A DNA stretch of 64,000 nt from Muricoccus roseus (GTDB lineage: Bacteria > Pseudomonadota > Alphaproteobacteria > Acetobacterales > Acetobacteraceae), in NCBI RefSeq assembly GCF_900141905.1, contig NZ_FQZF01000003.1, positions 186,001-250,000 on the forward strand, in the 5' to 3' direction. Each line of letters opens with the position of its first letter. Position 1 is the first letter of the stretch. Under the pieces are notes generated by a model. It did no database searches. It had not been told where the DNA came from and worked only from the letters and a program-made list of their open reading frames with translations. The position numbers were made by a program, and so were the translations under genes. Shown here one piece after another: positions 1 to 8,686 of this stretch.

Positions 1-295
1 CCGCTCACGAAGCCCGGCACGGAGAGGAGGAGCCGAGGGAGAAGCCCCTCATCCAGCGAGACGCCCGGGAAGCGCCCTGACCATCAACTGACGCGCCCCG
101 TTTCGTCGCCTGCATGCGCTACGCCAAACCCTCGAGCATCGAACCCGGTCGGTCCATTCTAGTTTCTAACGCCGATCTTCCAACCCGCGGCACCCGATGC
201 GGGCACACATCCGCGTGGAGGCGCGGCGGGGCGGGCTGGCGTGCAGGGTGGGATATGGGCGGAAGCCGCGAGCGCGGAAGGGCGGCGCGGCGCGT
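1..295. other. Left edge, no supported gene
   Basis: No convincing gene is visible here. On the minus strand a short open stretch at about 1-80 could be the 5' part of a gene running off the left edge, but it has no in-frame ATG, GTG or TTG start before a stop codon. No tRNA-like T-arm or terminator was found. Confidence 0.4.
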
Positions 296-2449
296 TCAAC
301 GGACACCCCGGTTGCGGGCGACGAGCCGCGCCAGCTCATCCACACCCATGAAGCGGGGCGCGCTGCCGGCGGCCAGCGCATCTAGGCTCGGCGAAGGCAG
401 GCCCAGACGGCTCGCATAGATCCACGAATAGGCGAGCACGCGCTGCACATAGGCGCGCGTTTCGTTGAACGGAATGCTCTCGATGAAGAGGAAGGGATCT
501 TCACGATGCCGGTTGGTCGGCATCCAGCGCGAGAGGTTGCCCGGCCCGGCATTGTAGGCGGCGAGAAGGCGGATCAGGTCGCCCTTCACATTCTCCTGCG
601 ACGAGAGATGCAGCAGGTAGCGCTGCCCGAGTTCCAGGCTGTAGCCGGGGTCGTGCAGGCGCCGCGTGCCGCTCGCCTCGCGCAGGTTGGAATCGCCCGT
701 GATGAAGGCGGCCGTGGCCGGCATCACCTGCATCAGGCCGCGCGCCCCGGCGGGGGAGACCGCATCCGGGTCGAAATTCGATTCCTGCCGCGCGAGCCCA
801 TAGATCAGCGCCGGATCGGCCCGCCAGCCGCCCATTGGCTCCAGCCGCGGCACGGGGAAGCGGGCGTAGTCGCGCGGACGGCCATCGGCGGCCTGGGCCT
901 GGGAGGCGAGCATCGTCGCCAGCTCCGTCATGCCCGCGCCGGTGGCGGCGGCGAGCATGGCGCGGGCCAGGGCGGGATTGCCGCGCGCCACGGACCAGAG
1001 CCGGCGCAGCTCCGCCTCAGCGCGGGCCCTCTGCCCGATCTGGATGAGGGCGAGGGCCCGCCAGCCGCCGGCGGTCTCGGCCAGCACCGCGCCCTCCGCC
1101 TCGCCGGCCACCTCCCCTTCCCAGGCGAAGCCCGGAGGAAGGCCCAGGGCACGACGCGCCACCAGGCCATAGAAGGTGCGCGGCTCCTGCGCGGCCTGGA
1201 GCATCCAGGGCACGTAGCCCTGGGGCCGGCGCGCGCGGACGGCGGCGCGCGCGGTCCAGAAGGCGGCGGCGGCGCGCAGCACGGCCGGGGCGGCATCGTT
1301 GCGCGCCGCGCGTTCGAAATAGGGCAGCGCGGTCTCGTACTGGCCGAGGCCCCAGGCCGAGAGGCCGGCGACATAGCTGGCCTGGGCCGGCGCGCCGGGG
1401 AAGCGGGCGGCCATGGAGGCGATCCGGAAGGAATCCTCGTCCCGCCCGGAGGTGAAGAGGGCCAGCGCCACATCGGTCTGCAGCGCGGCGGCATAGGCGG
1501 GGGTCATGCCCCGCGTGTTGGCAATATGCCGCAGCGCGTCCTGCACATCGCCGCGACCGGCCATCTCCGCCACGGTGCGGTCTAGGGCAGGGTTGCGGAC
1601 CAGGGGTCGGGCGGCCGCGGCCGGGGGCTCGCGCTCTTCCGGCGGCACCTCCTGCCCGGGCTGGGGAACCTCCTCCGCCACGGGGGCGCCCGGCAGGGGC
1701 GGCGCCTCGGCCCCGCGCGGAAGGCGGGTGACGAGGAGGCCATGCAGGCGCGGCGCATCCGGGTGGTCGGCATGGTCCGACAGCCAGGCGCGCAGCTCGG
1801 CCACGGTGGGCTCGACCCCGCCGGTCCGCCAGCGGTCGGCCAGGACATGGCCGATCAGGCGGCGGTCGTCCAGCCGCTCTGTCTCCCGCATGGCCTGGGC
1901 CATCTCGCCCCGCGCCTGCAACTCGAAGATGCGGCGGAGGCGGGCGGCGTCCGAGGGCGCCAGGGGCTGGGGCAGCGAGGGCGCGCTGGGCGCGGCGATG
2001 CCGGCCAGGGGCGTGCGGGCGAAGGAAAGGGCGATTTCCTGCGGCGTGTGCAGCTCGGCCAACCGGGTGGAGGGCAGGCGGGCAGGCGCGATCGGCTCGG
2101 GCGCATGCGGGCGGATGCGGGCCAGGCGCGCCGGCTTCACCTGCCGCCGGGAGGCCACGGCCCGCGGCCTGCGGCCCGACAGGGCGCGAACCGCGCTGGG
2201 CGACAGGGCACGGGCAAAGTCGCGCTGGAGGGTGCCGCCCGCCCCTCGCCTGGCCGCGGGCTCGCGAAGCTGGGTGCGGAGCGCCGGGCGCGATGAGGCC
2301 GGTGCGCGCGCCGGCGTGCCGCGGGCATGGCGGGTGGCATCGCGTGGCAGGACCTGCTCGCGCCGGGACTGGCTCTCCTGTGCGCGGTGCGGGGCCGCCT
2401 GGGCGATGGGGCCGCAAAGGGCCAGCGCCAGAGCCAGGAGGGTCCGCAT
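296..2449 (-). CDS. slt: Soluble lytic murein transglycosylase
   Basis: Periplasmic peptidoglycan lyase that cleaves the MurNAc-GlcNAc bond to give 1,6-anhydro-muropeptides. I use the internal Met (MRTLLALALAL) because it begins a clear signal peptide ending near AQA; the open frame continues 18 codons further upstream. The 717-residue protein has an Ala/Pro/Arg-rich region, then a helical superhelix (about residues 150-520). The catalytic SLT domain follows, with RQESNFD near residue 555 (Glu as general acid) and the family motifs GLMQVMPATA and LAAYNAGPGN. Length is near that of E. coli Slt70 plus a low-complexity insert. It lies downstream of the uracil-DNA glycosylase on the same strand, about 170 bp away, so it probably has its own promoter. 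Confidence 0.93.
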   Translation of the reverse strand: MRTLLALALALCGPIAQAAPHRAQESQSRREQVLPRDATRHARGTPARAPASSRPALRTQLREPAARRGAGGTLQRDFARALSPSAVRALSGRRPRAVASRRQVKPARLARIRPHAPEPIAPARLPSTRLAELHTPQEIALSFARTPLAGIAAPSAPSLPQPLAPSDAARLRRIFELQARGEMAQAMRETERLDDRRLIGHVLADRWRTGGVEPTVAELRAWLSDHADHPDAPRLHGLLVTRLPRGAEAPPLPGAPVAEEVPQPGQEVPPEEREPPAAAARPLVRNPALDRTVAEMAGRGDVQDALRHIANTRGMTPAYAAALQTDVALALFTSGRDEDSFRIASMAARFPGAPAQASYVAGLSAWGLGQYETALPYFERAARNDAAPAVLRAAAAFWTARAAVRARRPQGYVPWMLQAAQEPRTFYGLVARRALGLPPGFAWEGEVAGEAEGAVLAETAGGWRALALIQIGQRARAEAELRRLWSVARGNPALARAMLAAATGAGMTELATMLASQAQAADGRPRDYARFPVPRLEPMGGWRADPALIYGLARQESNFDPDAVSPAGARGLMQVMPATAAFITGDSNLREASGTRRLHDPGYSLELGQRYLLHLSSQENVKGDLIRLLAAYNAGPGNLSRWMPTNRHREDPFLFIESIPFNETRAYVQRVLAYSWIYASRLGLPSPSLDALAAGSAPRFMGVDELARLVARNRGVR

Positions 2450-2618
2450 CACGCGTGCGCGCCGGGGGGGACGGCGGCCGAGCCCAAAGGGGGAAGCTCG
2501 CATGGGGGCGGAGCGTTAGGGGCTTGTTCATGTGTGAGCAAGCCGCGAGCGCGTGATCGAAACCGCGCCTTTGTCCCGAAATCAGAGACTTAGCCGACCC
2601 GGACCATTCACGTTCTGT

Positions 2619-3440
2619 TCATGAACGGCCGGAATGCGCATCCAGGGCGCGTTTCAGCAGGCGCAGATCGGTCCAGGCGTCACGCTTCCCGGCGGGCTGA
2701 CGGAGCAGGTAGGCTGGATGAAGAGTCGCCAGGGTGGGCACCGGCCCGAGCCCCGGAACCTCCAGCGAATGCCACCTCCCGCGGAGGCGGGTGATGCCCT
2801 CGTTGCGCCGAAGCAGCGCCTTCGTCGCCGTGCCGCCGAGCAGGACGATATGATGCGGCCGCACCAGGGCCAGGTGGCGCATCACGAAAGGCGTATAGAG
2901 GTTCATCTCCGCATCCGTGGGGGTGCGGTTCCCTGGGGGGCGCCAGGGCAGGATGTTAGTGAGATAGGCGTTCCGCGCGCGCTCGATCCCGATGCTGGCC
3001 AGCATCCGGTCCAGCAACTTTCCGGAAACTCCGACGAAGGGCTTGCCCTGGCGGTCCTCGTCCGCTCCCGGCGCCTCCCCGATCAGGACCAGCCCGGAAT
3101 CCGCGACACCATCCGAGAGAACGAGATTGCCGGCCGTCTCCCGCAGCGGGTGGTTCAGGGCGGCCAGGGCATCGCGGAGAGCCTCAAGGCTGTCAACGCC
3201 AGCGGCCAGTTCCTCGGCCCGCACCGCCGTGGGGGCGAAGGCGGCCGCCGGTGCCAGGGGGGCCGCGGCGGGACGGGGAAGCGCGGGGCGGGGTGCCGGG
3301 GCCGGCGGGGCGGCCGGCGCGGGCTCACGCGGCCGGGTGCGGTCCAGCGCCGCCTCGTCCAGCGCCTCATCGGCGCCCCAGGCGATCTGCAGTTCCAGCG
3401 CGGCGAGGAGGGCCGCGGTCTCGGCCTGATCCAGCTCCAT
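2619..3440 (-). CDS. Family 4 uracil-DNA glycosylase
   Basis: Removes uracil from DNA at the start of base excision repair. The roughly 190-residue C-terminal catalytic domain carries the family 4 motifs VLIGEAPG (motif 1) and LHPAYLL (motif 2, catalytic His), plus [13 protein letters not shown] and [14 protein letters not shown]. Family 4 enzymes hold a 4Fe-4S cluster, but the ligand cysteines are not obvious in this sequence: the position before the GEAPG block is not CxxC. Residues 30-100 are an Ala/Pro linker. I chose the Met of [13 protein letters not shown], 12 codons inside the longest frame, because homologous N-termini begin with this helix. It is divergent from the ETF-QO gene across about 113 bp. 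Confidence 0.9.
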   Translation of the reverse strand: MELDQAETAALLAALELQIAWGADEALDEAALDRTRPREPAPAAPPAPAPRPALPRPAAAPLAPAAAFAPTAVRAEELAAGVDSLEALRDALAALNHPLRETAGNLVLSDGVADSGLVLIGEAPGADEDRQGKPFVGVSGKLLDRMLASIGIERARNAYLTNILPWRPPGNRTPTDAEMNLYTPFVMRHLALVRPHHIVLLGGTATKALLRRNEGITRLRGRWHSLEVPGLGPVPTLATLHPAYLLRQPAGKRDAWTDLRLLKRALDAHSGRS

Positions 3441-3540
3441 GGAACGGGTATCGCCCCCGCGCGGCGCATCGCGCAATGGGCAGGGTTGTGGATGACGGGT
3501 TCCGCGAAACGGAAGGCGGGGCTACATCCCTCCGCGCATC

Positions 3541-3548
3541 AGGAGGAG
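3541..3548 (+). promoter_or_regulatory. Shine-Dalgarno fixing a GTG start
   Basis: AGGAGGAG lies 5 nt before the GTG at 3554. It is far better placed for that codon than for the ATG at 3572, so it decides the start of the ETF-QO gene. Confidence 0.7.
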
Positions 3549-3553
3549 AGCCC

Positions 3554-5248
3554 GTGTCCGAACGCGAGAGCATGGAATTCGACGTGCTGGTGGTCGGCGG
3601 CGGCCCCGCCGGGCTGGCCGCTGCCATCCGCCTGAAGCAGGTTTCCCCCGATACCAGCGTCTGCCTCGTCGAGAAGGGCTCGGAAATCGGCGCCCATACC
3701 CTCTCCGGCGCGGTGCTGGAGCCGCGTGCGCTGGACGAGCTGTTCCCGGACTGGCGTGACGACCCGCCCGCCCTGGCGACCCCGGCGGGCGACGACCGCT
3801 TCATGTATCTGACGGCGACGCGGGCTTTCAAGCTGCCCACGCCTCCGGCCATGAACAACCACGGCAACTACGTCGTCTCCCTCGGCAATGTGTGCCGTTG
3901 GCTGGGGGCCAAGGCCGAGGCGCTGGGGATCGAGATCTATCCGGGCTTCGCCGCCTCCGACCTCGTGATCGAGGACGGGGTGGTGAAGGGCGTCGTCGCC
4001 GGCGTGATGGGCATCACGAAGGAGGGCGAGGAGGGGCCGGACTACCAGCCCGGCATGGAGCTCCGCGCCACCTACACGATCTTCGCCGAGGGCTGCCGCG
4101 GCTCGCTGACCAAGCGGCTGTTCGAGAAGTACGATCTGCGCAAGGACTGCCAGCCGCAGACCTTCGGCCTGGGCATCAAGGAACTCTGGGAGATCCCGAA
4201 GGAGAAGCACACGCCGGGCCTGGTGTGGCACTCCACCGGCTGGCCGCTGAAGAGCGACACCTATGGCGGCTCCTGGCTCTACATGCTGGGCGAGAACCTC
4301 GTCTCCATCGGCTTCGTCATCGGGCTGGACTATCCGAACCCCTGGCTTTCGCCCTTCGACGAGTTCCAGCGCTTCAAGACCCATCCCGAGGTGCGGAAGT
4401 TCCTCGAGGGCGGCAAGCGCATCGCCTATGGCGCGCGCGCGCTGAACGAGGGCGGCATGCAGTCCGTGCCCCGCCTGGTCTTCCCCGGCGGCATGCTGGT
4501 GGGCGACACGGCCGGCTTCCTGAACGTGCCGAAGATCAAGGGCACCCACACCGCGATGAAGAGCGGCATGGTGGCGGCCGAGGCCCTGGCCGCGGCGCTG
4601 GCGCAGGAGACGCGGCCCGAGGTGCTGGAGAGCTACCCGGAGGCCCTGCGGCAGTCCTGGGTGTGGGAGGAGCTGCGCTCCGTCCGCAACATCCGCCCGG
4701 GCTTCTCCAAGTTCGGCTTCTTCGGCGGCATGGCCGCCGCGGCGCTGGACACCTATGTGTTCCGTGGCAAGGCGCCCTGGACCTGGGTGCACCATGCCGA
4801 CCACGAGACGCTGAAGCCCGCCGACAAGGCCGAGCGGATCGTCTACCCCAAGCCGGACGGGAAGCTGACCTTCGACCGGCTCTCCTCGGTGTTCCTGTCG
4901 AACACCAACCATGAGGAGAACCAGCCCGCCCATCTCGTGCTGAAGGACCCGGACCGCTGGAAGGGTGTGAACTGGGAGCAGTTCCGCAGCCCCGAGAGCC
5001 GCTACTGCCCTGCCGCCGTCTATGAGGCGGTGGGCCCCGAGGCGGAGCGGGAGCTGAAGGGCACGCCGGATGCGGAAGCGACCGGCGAGGGCGCGCAGGT
5101 GGAAGCGGGCGATGCCAGCGTGCGGCTGGTGATCAACGCCCAGAACTGCGTCCACTGCAAAACCTGCGACATCAAGGACCCGACGCAGAACATCGACTGG
5201 CGTACGCCCGAGGGCGGCGGCGGGCCGAACTATATCGGCGGGATGTGA
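3554..5248 (+). CDS. Electron transfer flavoprotein-ubiquinone oxidoreductase
   Basis: Membrane-associated FAD/4Fe-4S enzyme passing electrons from reduced ETF (fed by acyl-CoA dehydrogenases such as the one at 17.7 kb) to ubiquinone. The 564-residue product begins with the FAD-binding motif VVGGGPAGL. It carries the family core (EKGSEIGAHTLSGAV, DTAGFLNVPKIKGTHTAMKSG) and ends with a ferredoxin-like cluster domain (RYCPAAVYE, then NCVHCKTC followed by DPTQNI), giving the expected four Cys ligands. A GTG start is chosen on its strong ribosome site; ATG at 3572 is the alternative. A good terminator follows, so it is probably monocistronic. Confidence 0.96.
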   Translation: MSERESMEFDVLVVGGGPAGLAAAIRLKQVSPDTSVCLVEKGSEIGAHTLSGAVLEPRALDELFPDWRDDPPALATPAGDDRFMYLTATRAFKLPTPPAMNNHGNYVVSLGNVCRWLGAKAEALGIEIYPGFAASDLVIEDGVVKGVVAGVMGITKEGEEGPDYQPGMELRATYTIFAEGCRGSLTKRLFEKYDLRKDCQPQTFGLGIKELWEIPKEKHTPGLVWHSTGWPLKSDTYGGSWLYMLGENLVSIGFVIGLDYPNPWLSPFDEFQRFKTHPEVRKFLEGGKRIAYGARALNEGGMQSVPRLVFPGGMLVGDTAGFLNVPKIKGTHTAMKSGMVAAEALAAALAQETRPEVLESYPEALRQSWVWEELRSVRNIRPGFSKFGFFGGMAAAALDTYVFRGKAPWTWVHHADHETLKPADKAERIVYPKPDGKLTFDRLSSVFLSNTNHEENQPAHLVLKDPDRWKGVNWEQFRSPESRYCPAAVYEAVGPEAERELKGTPDAEATGEGAQVEAGDASVRLVINAQNCVHCKTCDIKDPTQNIDWRTPEGGGGPNYIGGM

Positions 5249-5254
5249 GGCAAG

Positions 5255-5286
5255 GGGCCGGCGGGGAGTTCCCCTCCGGCCCTTTT
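5255..5286 (+). terminator. Rho-independent terminator after ETF-QO
   Basis: GGGCCGG at 5255-5261 pairs with CCGGCCC at 5276-5282. An inner GGGG/CCCC stem and AGTT loop complete the hairpin, and TTTT follows at 5283-5286. Confidence 0.8.
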
Positions 5287-5308
5287 CCTGTCTGGTTCCC
5301 TGTCCGGC

Positions 5309-6292
5309 TCAGTCCACCGAGGCGCCGGAGGCCTGGATGATCGGCGTCCAGGCGGCCAGCTCGTCCTGCACGTATTTCTGCGCATCCTCCAGGAAGAGGC
5401 GGCCGGGGGCGGTGGCCGTGTCCTTGTAGCGGCGCAGGAGGTCCGGGGAGGCCAGGGACTCCTTCACCACCTCGGCCAGCTTCTCCACGATCGGGCGCGG
5501 CGTGCGCGCCGGGGCGGCGATGCCGGACCAGCCATCCACCACCAGATCCGTGTAGCCCAGCTCCCGGAAGGTCGGGATTTCGGGGAAGTCCGGCACGCGC
5601 TCGGGCCAGGAATGCGCGAGCGGACGCAGCGCGCCGGAGCGGATATTGGCGCTGGCCGCCGTCAGGCTGTCCACCATCAGCGGCAGGGTGCCCGACATGA
5701 CATCGGTGGCCACCTGGGCCGCGCCGCGATAGGGCGCGTGCTGCATGGAGATGCCGGCCGCGCGGCAGAAGCGCACGGCGGTGAGGTGCGGCATGGAGCC
5801 GATGCCGGAGGTGCCGTAGGTCAGCCCATCCGGCTTCGCCTTCGCCTCGGCCACCAGATCAGCCACGCTGCGGATCGGGAGGTCCGGGCGGACGAGCCAG
5901 AGATAGGGCGTGCTCATCACCATGGCGATATGCGCGAAATCCGCGACCGGATCCCAGGTGACGCGCGGGCCGTAGAGCACCTTGCCCACCACCATGGCGC
6001 TGATGACGGAGAGGACGAGCGTGTAGCCATCGGGCGCCGCGCGCGCGACCTGGCCGGTGCCCAGCGTGGCGCCCGCGCCGGGGCGGTTGTCCACCACCAC
6101 GGATTGCCCCAGCCGCTGCCCCATCTCGGCCGCCAGGATGCGGGCGATGATGTCCGTGGTGCCGCCGCTGCCGAAGGGGACGACGAAGCGGATCGGTCCC
6201 GCCTTGGGCCAGGGCGCCTGGGCAAGGGCCGGCATGGCCAGGCTGCCTGCCAGCAGCGCGCCGGCACCGCGGCGGGTGATGATCGGGCTCAT
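5309..6292 (-). CDS. Bug/TctC-family solute-binding receptor
   Basis: Periplasmic receptor of the tripartite tricarboxylate transporter type (327 residues). The start MSPIITRRGAGALLAG opens a signal peptide with a Tat-like twin arginine and cleavage near ALAQA. The mature protein has the family hallmarks IRFVVPFGSGGTTDIIAR and VVDNRPGAGATLGT. Its ATG overlaps the stop of the GAF gene by 4 nt (6289-6292), so it is the last gene of the IclR-headed operon. No TctA or TctB membrane component is encoded nearby, so the receptor must use a distant permease or act as an orphan. The ligand cannot be read from sequence; carboxylates are usual. Confidence 0.9.
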   Translation of the reverse strand: MSPIITRRGAGALLAGSLAMPALAQAPWPKAGPIRFVVPFGSGGTTDIIARILAAEMGQRLGQSVVVDNRPGAGATLGTGQVARAAPDGYTLVLSVISAMVVGKVLYGPRVTWDPVADFAHIAMVMSTPYLWLVRPDLPIRSVADLVAEAKAKPDGLTYGTSGIGSMPHLTAVRFCRAAGISMQHAPYRGAAQVATDVMSGTLPLMVDSLTAASANIRSGALRPLAHSWPERVPDFPEIPTFRELGYTDLVVDGWSGIAAPARTPRPIVEKLAEVVKESLASPDLLRRYKDTATAPGRLFLEDAQKYVQDELAAWTPIIQASGASVD

Positions 6293-6816
6293 GCGGAGGT
6301 CTCCGTCCAGTTCCGGGTGATGTGCAGGAAGGCCGGCACGGCGAGCGCGGCAAAGGTGAGGAGGAGCGGCGTCTGCCCCTCGTCGTAGCGCCCCGCCGCG
6401 TCGAGGAGGTTCAGCCCGCCCAGCGTCTCGCCGTTCCAACGCACGGGCACGTTCACCGCACCCTCACAGCCCAGGGAGAGGATCAGCGGGTGGTCGGGGA
6501 AAGCGCGGATGATGTCGGCGCGGTCGTGCAGGAAGCGCGGGCGGCCGGCCACCACCACCGTGTCGTGGTACTCGCCGGAGGGCGTGATGGGCTTGTGGCC
6601 GCCGGTCGGATAGGCCTCGGGCTGGTTCGTATAATAGCGCTGCTTCTGCCCGGCCGCGTGGTTCAGCACCAGCACGGTGAAGAGCTTGTGCCCGACCGTG
6701 GCGGCCAGGGCCTGGTCCAGCGCCTGCAGCCCGGCCCCGGGTTGCCCCGGCGCCGCCATCGCGGCCGCGACGGCGGCCAGATGAGGGGCCGGGTCAGTCA
6801 TGGAGAGATCGGGCAT
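6289..6816 (-). CDS. GAF-domain protein
   Basis: A 175-residue single-domain protein. Residues about 20-165 look like a GAF fold (LFTVLVLNHAAGQKQRYYTN, then GCEGAVNVPVRWNGETLGGLNLLDA), with no output domain attached. A free-standing GAF protein inside a catabolic operon could sense or bind the pathway substrate; this is inference. Starts at 6816 (MPDLSM) or 6801 (MTDP) are both possible because neither has a clear ribosome site. It is coupled to the following Bug receptor by a 4-nt overlap and separated from the upstream SDR by about 130 bp. Confidence 0.72.
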   Translation of the reverse strand: MPDLSMTDPAPHLAAVAAAMAAPGQPGAGLQALDQALAATVGHKLFTVLVLNHAAGQKQRYYTNQPEAYPTGGHKPITPSGEYHDTVVVAGRPRFLHDRADIIRAFPDHPLILSLGCEGAVNVPVRWNGETLGGLNLLDAAGRYDEGQTPLLLTFAALAVPAFLHITRNWTETSA

Positions 6817-6948
6817 CGAAGGAGGTGAGTTCCCAGCTTCGCGGATCGCGTTGGAGCCGCGCGAGGGCCGGACGGTGCCGGCGGTGCGGGGAGGCTAGCG
6901 CAGCGAATCGATCCCGATCCACAGGGCCGCTCCGCCATGCCTCTGCTC

Positions 6949-7653
6949 CTACAGCGAACTGCCGCCGCAGATGGTGATCTGCTGGCCGGTGATGGCGCCG
7001 GCTTCATCGGAAAGTAGAAAGGCGGTCAATGCAGCGACCTCCTCCGGCCTGATGAAGCGGCCGATCGGCGGCACGCGGGGCGGCACGCCCGCGCGCGCGG
7101 GGTCTCGCAGCATCGGCGTCTCGGTCGCGGCCGGGGCCACCACATTCACCGTGATCCCGCGTGGCGCGAGTTCCGCCGCCCAGGAGCGGGCCAGGGCGAG
7201 CATGGCCGCCTTGGTGGCCGCATACTGGCTTCGGCCCGCCGCGCCCGAGGCGGTTCGGCTGCCGATCAGGATGATGCGCCCGCCATCGGGCATCACCGGC
7301 ATGACTAGGTTCGCGAGCCGCTCGGCCGCCGCGACGTGGAGGCGCCACATCGCCTCCCCGTCGGTGGGACTCAACACACCCAGGCTGTTGGTGCGCAGTA
7401 GCCCGGCCGCATGAACCAACGCATCCGGACACAGGTCCTGCACCGCCGCTTCCAGGCTCGCAGGGTCGGAGAGATCCGCGGCGCGATGCGTGAAGCCCGG
7501 CGCCGCCTCATCCGGCGCGGAGCGGCTGACGCCCGTGACACGCCACCCCTCCCGCAGCAGCCGCGCCGCGATGCTGGCGCCGATGCCGGAGCTGACGCCC
7601 GTGACGATGGCGTGGCGGGGAGGATGGGGCTCGGCCATGGCGCGGGCGATCAC
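6949..7653 (-). CDS. SDR-family NAD(P)-dependent oxidoreductase
   Basis: Classical short-chain dehydrogenase (234 residues). It has the nucleotide motif TGVSSGIGASIA, a catalytic Ser region (IILIGSRTASG), the active-site YAATK, and the post-catalytic VNVVAPAATETPM. The C-terminus ends SDEAGAITGQQITICGG, typical of the FabG-like branch. The GTG at 7653 overlaps the TGA of the upstream Bug gene by 4 nt, favouring it; ATG at 7638 (MAEP) is the alternative. It probably oxidises or reduces a hydroxyl/keto group of the substrate handled by the operon; the substrate is unknown. Confidence 0.9.
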   Translation of the reverse strand: MIARAMAEPHPPRHAIVTGVSSGIGASIAARLLREGWRVTGVSRSAPDEAAPGFTHRAADLSDPASLEAAVQDLCPDALVHAAGLLRTNSLGVLSPTDGEAMWRLHVAAAERLANLVMPVMPDGGRIILIGSRTASGAAGRSQYAATKAAMLALARSWAAELAPRGITVNVVAPAATETPMLRDPARAGVPPRVPPIGRFIRPEEVAALTAFLLSDEAGAITGQQITICGGSSL

Positions 7654-8630
7654 TCCGGCTGGTAGTTCACGAGCTTCAGCAGCTCGCCGGCGCGGGTTAT
7701 CTCGCTGGCGATGAAGCGCTTCGACTCCTCGATGCTCTCCGTCACCGGCTCCAGCACCTGGCCGGTCATGCGCTGAACCATGGCGGGCTCGCGCATGGTC
7801 TCCTGCATCAAGGCGTTGATGCGGCCGCAGATCTCGGCCGAGGTGCCCTTCGGCGCCCAGACGCCATACCAGGACTGGAACTCATAACCCGGCAGCCCGG
7901 ACTCGGCCATGGTCGGCACGTCGTTGGCGAGGCCGGAGCGCTCGGGCGCGGCGATGCCGAGGACGTTGATCTTGCCGTCGCCGCGCGCGGGCAGGATGGC
8001 GAAGCACGGGTCGATCAGCAGCTGCACATTGCCTCCCATCATGTCCGTCAGCGCGGGCTGCGTGCCGCGATAGGTCACCATGTCCAGGTCCAGCCCGGTG
8101 CGGCGCAAGAACTCGATGGTGGCGAGGTGGCCGGCGGAGCCGAGGGAGGAGATGGCGAAGTTCCATTCACGAGGCTTCGCCCTGGCGGCCGCGAGCACCT
8201 CGACATAGGTCTTCTCCCGCTTCTGGCCGGTTGAGGCGAGGACGAGCGGCGCACGCGCCGTGCGGGCGCAGACCTCCAGGTCCTTCTGCGGGTCGAAGGT
8301 CGCACCCTTGAGCACCAGCGGCATGACCGCCGTGTTGAAAGCGGAGGCGAGCAGCGTGTAGCCGTCCGGCGCGGCCTGCAGAACGGCACTGGTGCCGACG
8401 AGGCCCGCGCCGCCGGTGCGGTTCTCCGCCACCGCCGTCGCGCCCAGCTTCTCGGACAGGCGCTGGGCCAGCAGGCGGCCCAGCGTGTCATTCGCGGCGC
8501 CCGGCGGCCAGGGGATGATCACGCGGATCGGCTTGCCATGCGGCCAGGCCCCCTGCGCGTGGACCGCCGGGACGGCCAGGATGCCGGCACCGGCGGCGGA
8601 GGCCGCCAGGAGGAGGTTACGCCTGTTCAT
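7650..8630 (-). CDS. Bug/TctC-family solute-binding receptor
   Basis: Second receptor of this operon (326 residues), with signal peptide MNRRNLLLAASAAGAGILAV and cleavage after VHAQG. Family signatures are IRVIIPWPPGAANDTLGRLLA and AVAENRTGGAGLVGTSAV. It is clearly diverged from the receptor at 5.3-6.3 kb, so the operon has two different binding proteins rather than a recent duplication. Its stop overlaps the SDR start by 4 nt. A hairpin sits in the 56-bp gap upstream of its start. No TctAB partner is in the window. Confidence 0.9.
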   Translation of the reverse strand: MNRRNLLLAASAAGAGILAVPAVHAQGAWPHGKPIRVIIPWPPGAANDTLGRLLAQRLSEKLGATAVAENRTGGAGLVGTSAVLQAAPDGYTLLASAFNTAVMPLVLKGATFDPQKDLEVCARTARAPLVLASTGQKREKTYVEVLAAARAKPREWNFAISSLGSAGHLATIEFLRRTGLDLDMVTYRGTQPALTDMMGGNVQLLIDPCFAILPARGDGKINVLGIAAPERSGLANDVPTMAESGLPGYEFQSWYGVWAPKGTSAEICGRINALMQETMREPAMVQRMTGQVLEPVTESIEESKRFIASEITRAGELLKLVNYQPE

Positions 8631-8649
8631 TGTCGTTCTCTCCCAAGAA

Positions 8650-8678
8650 GAAGCCGGTCCCTTTGCGGAACCGGCTTC
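8650..8678 (-). terminator. Intergenic hairpin between aldolase and Bug genes
   Basis: GAAGCCGGT at 8650-8658 is perfectly complementary to ACCGGCTTC at 8670-8678, with an 11-nt interval. On the minus strand it is followed by a short T-rich stretch only, so it could be a partial terminator or an mRNA stability hairpin inside the operon. Confidence 0.45.
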
Positions 8679-8686
8679 GTTGCTGT

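Noticed and set aside
1-80. Possible minus-strand gene start at the left edge
   Set aside because: Sequence reads plausibly (FPGVSLDEGLLPRLL) but has no start codon after the preceding stop and no ribosome site.
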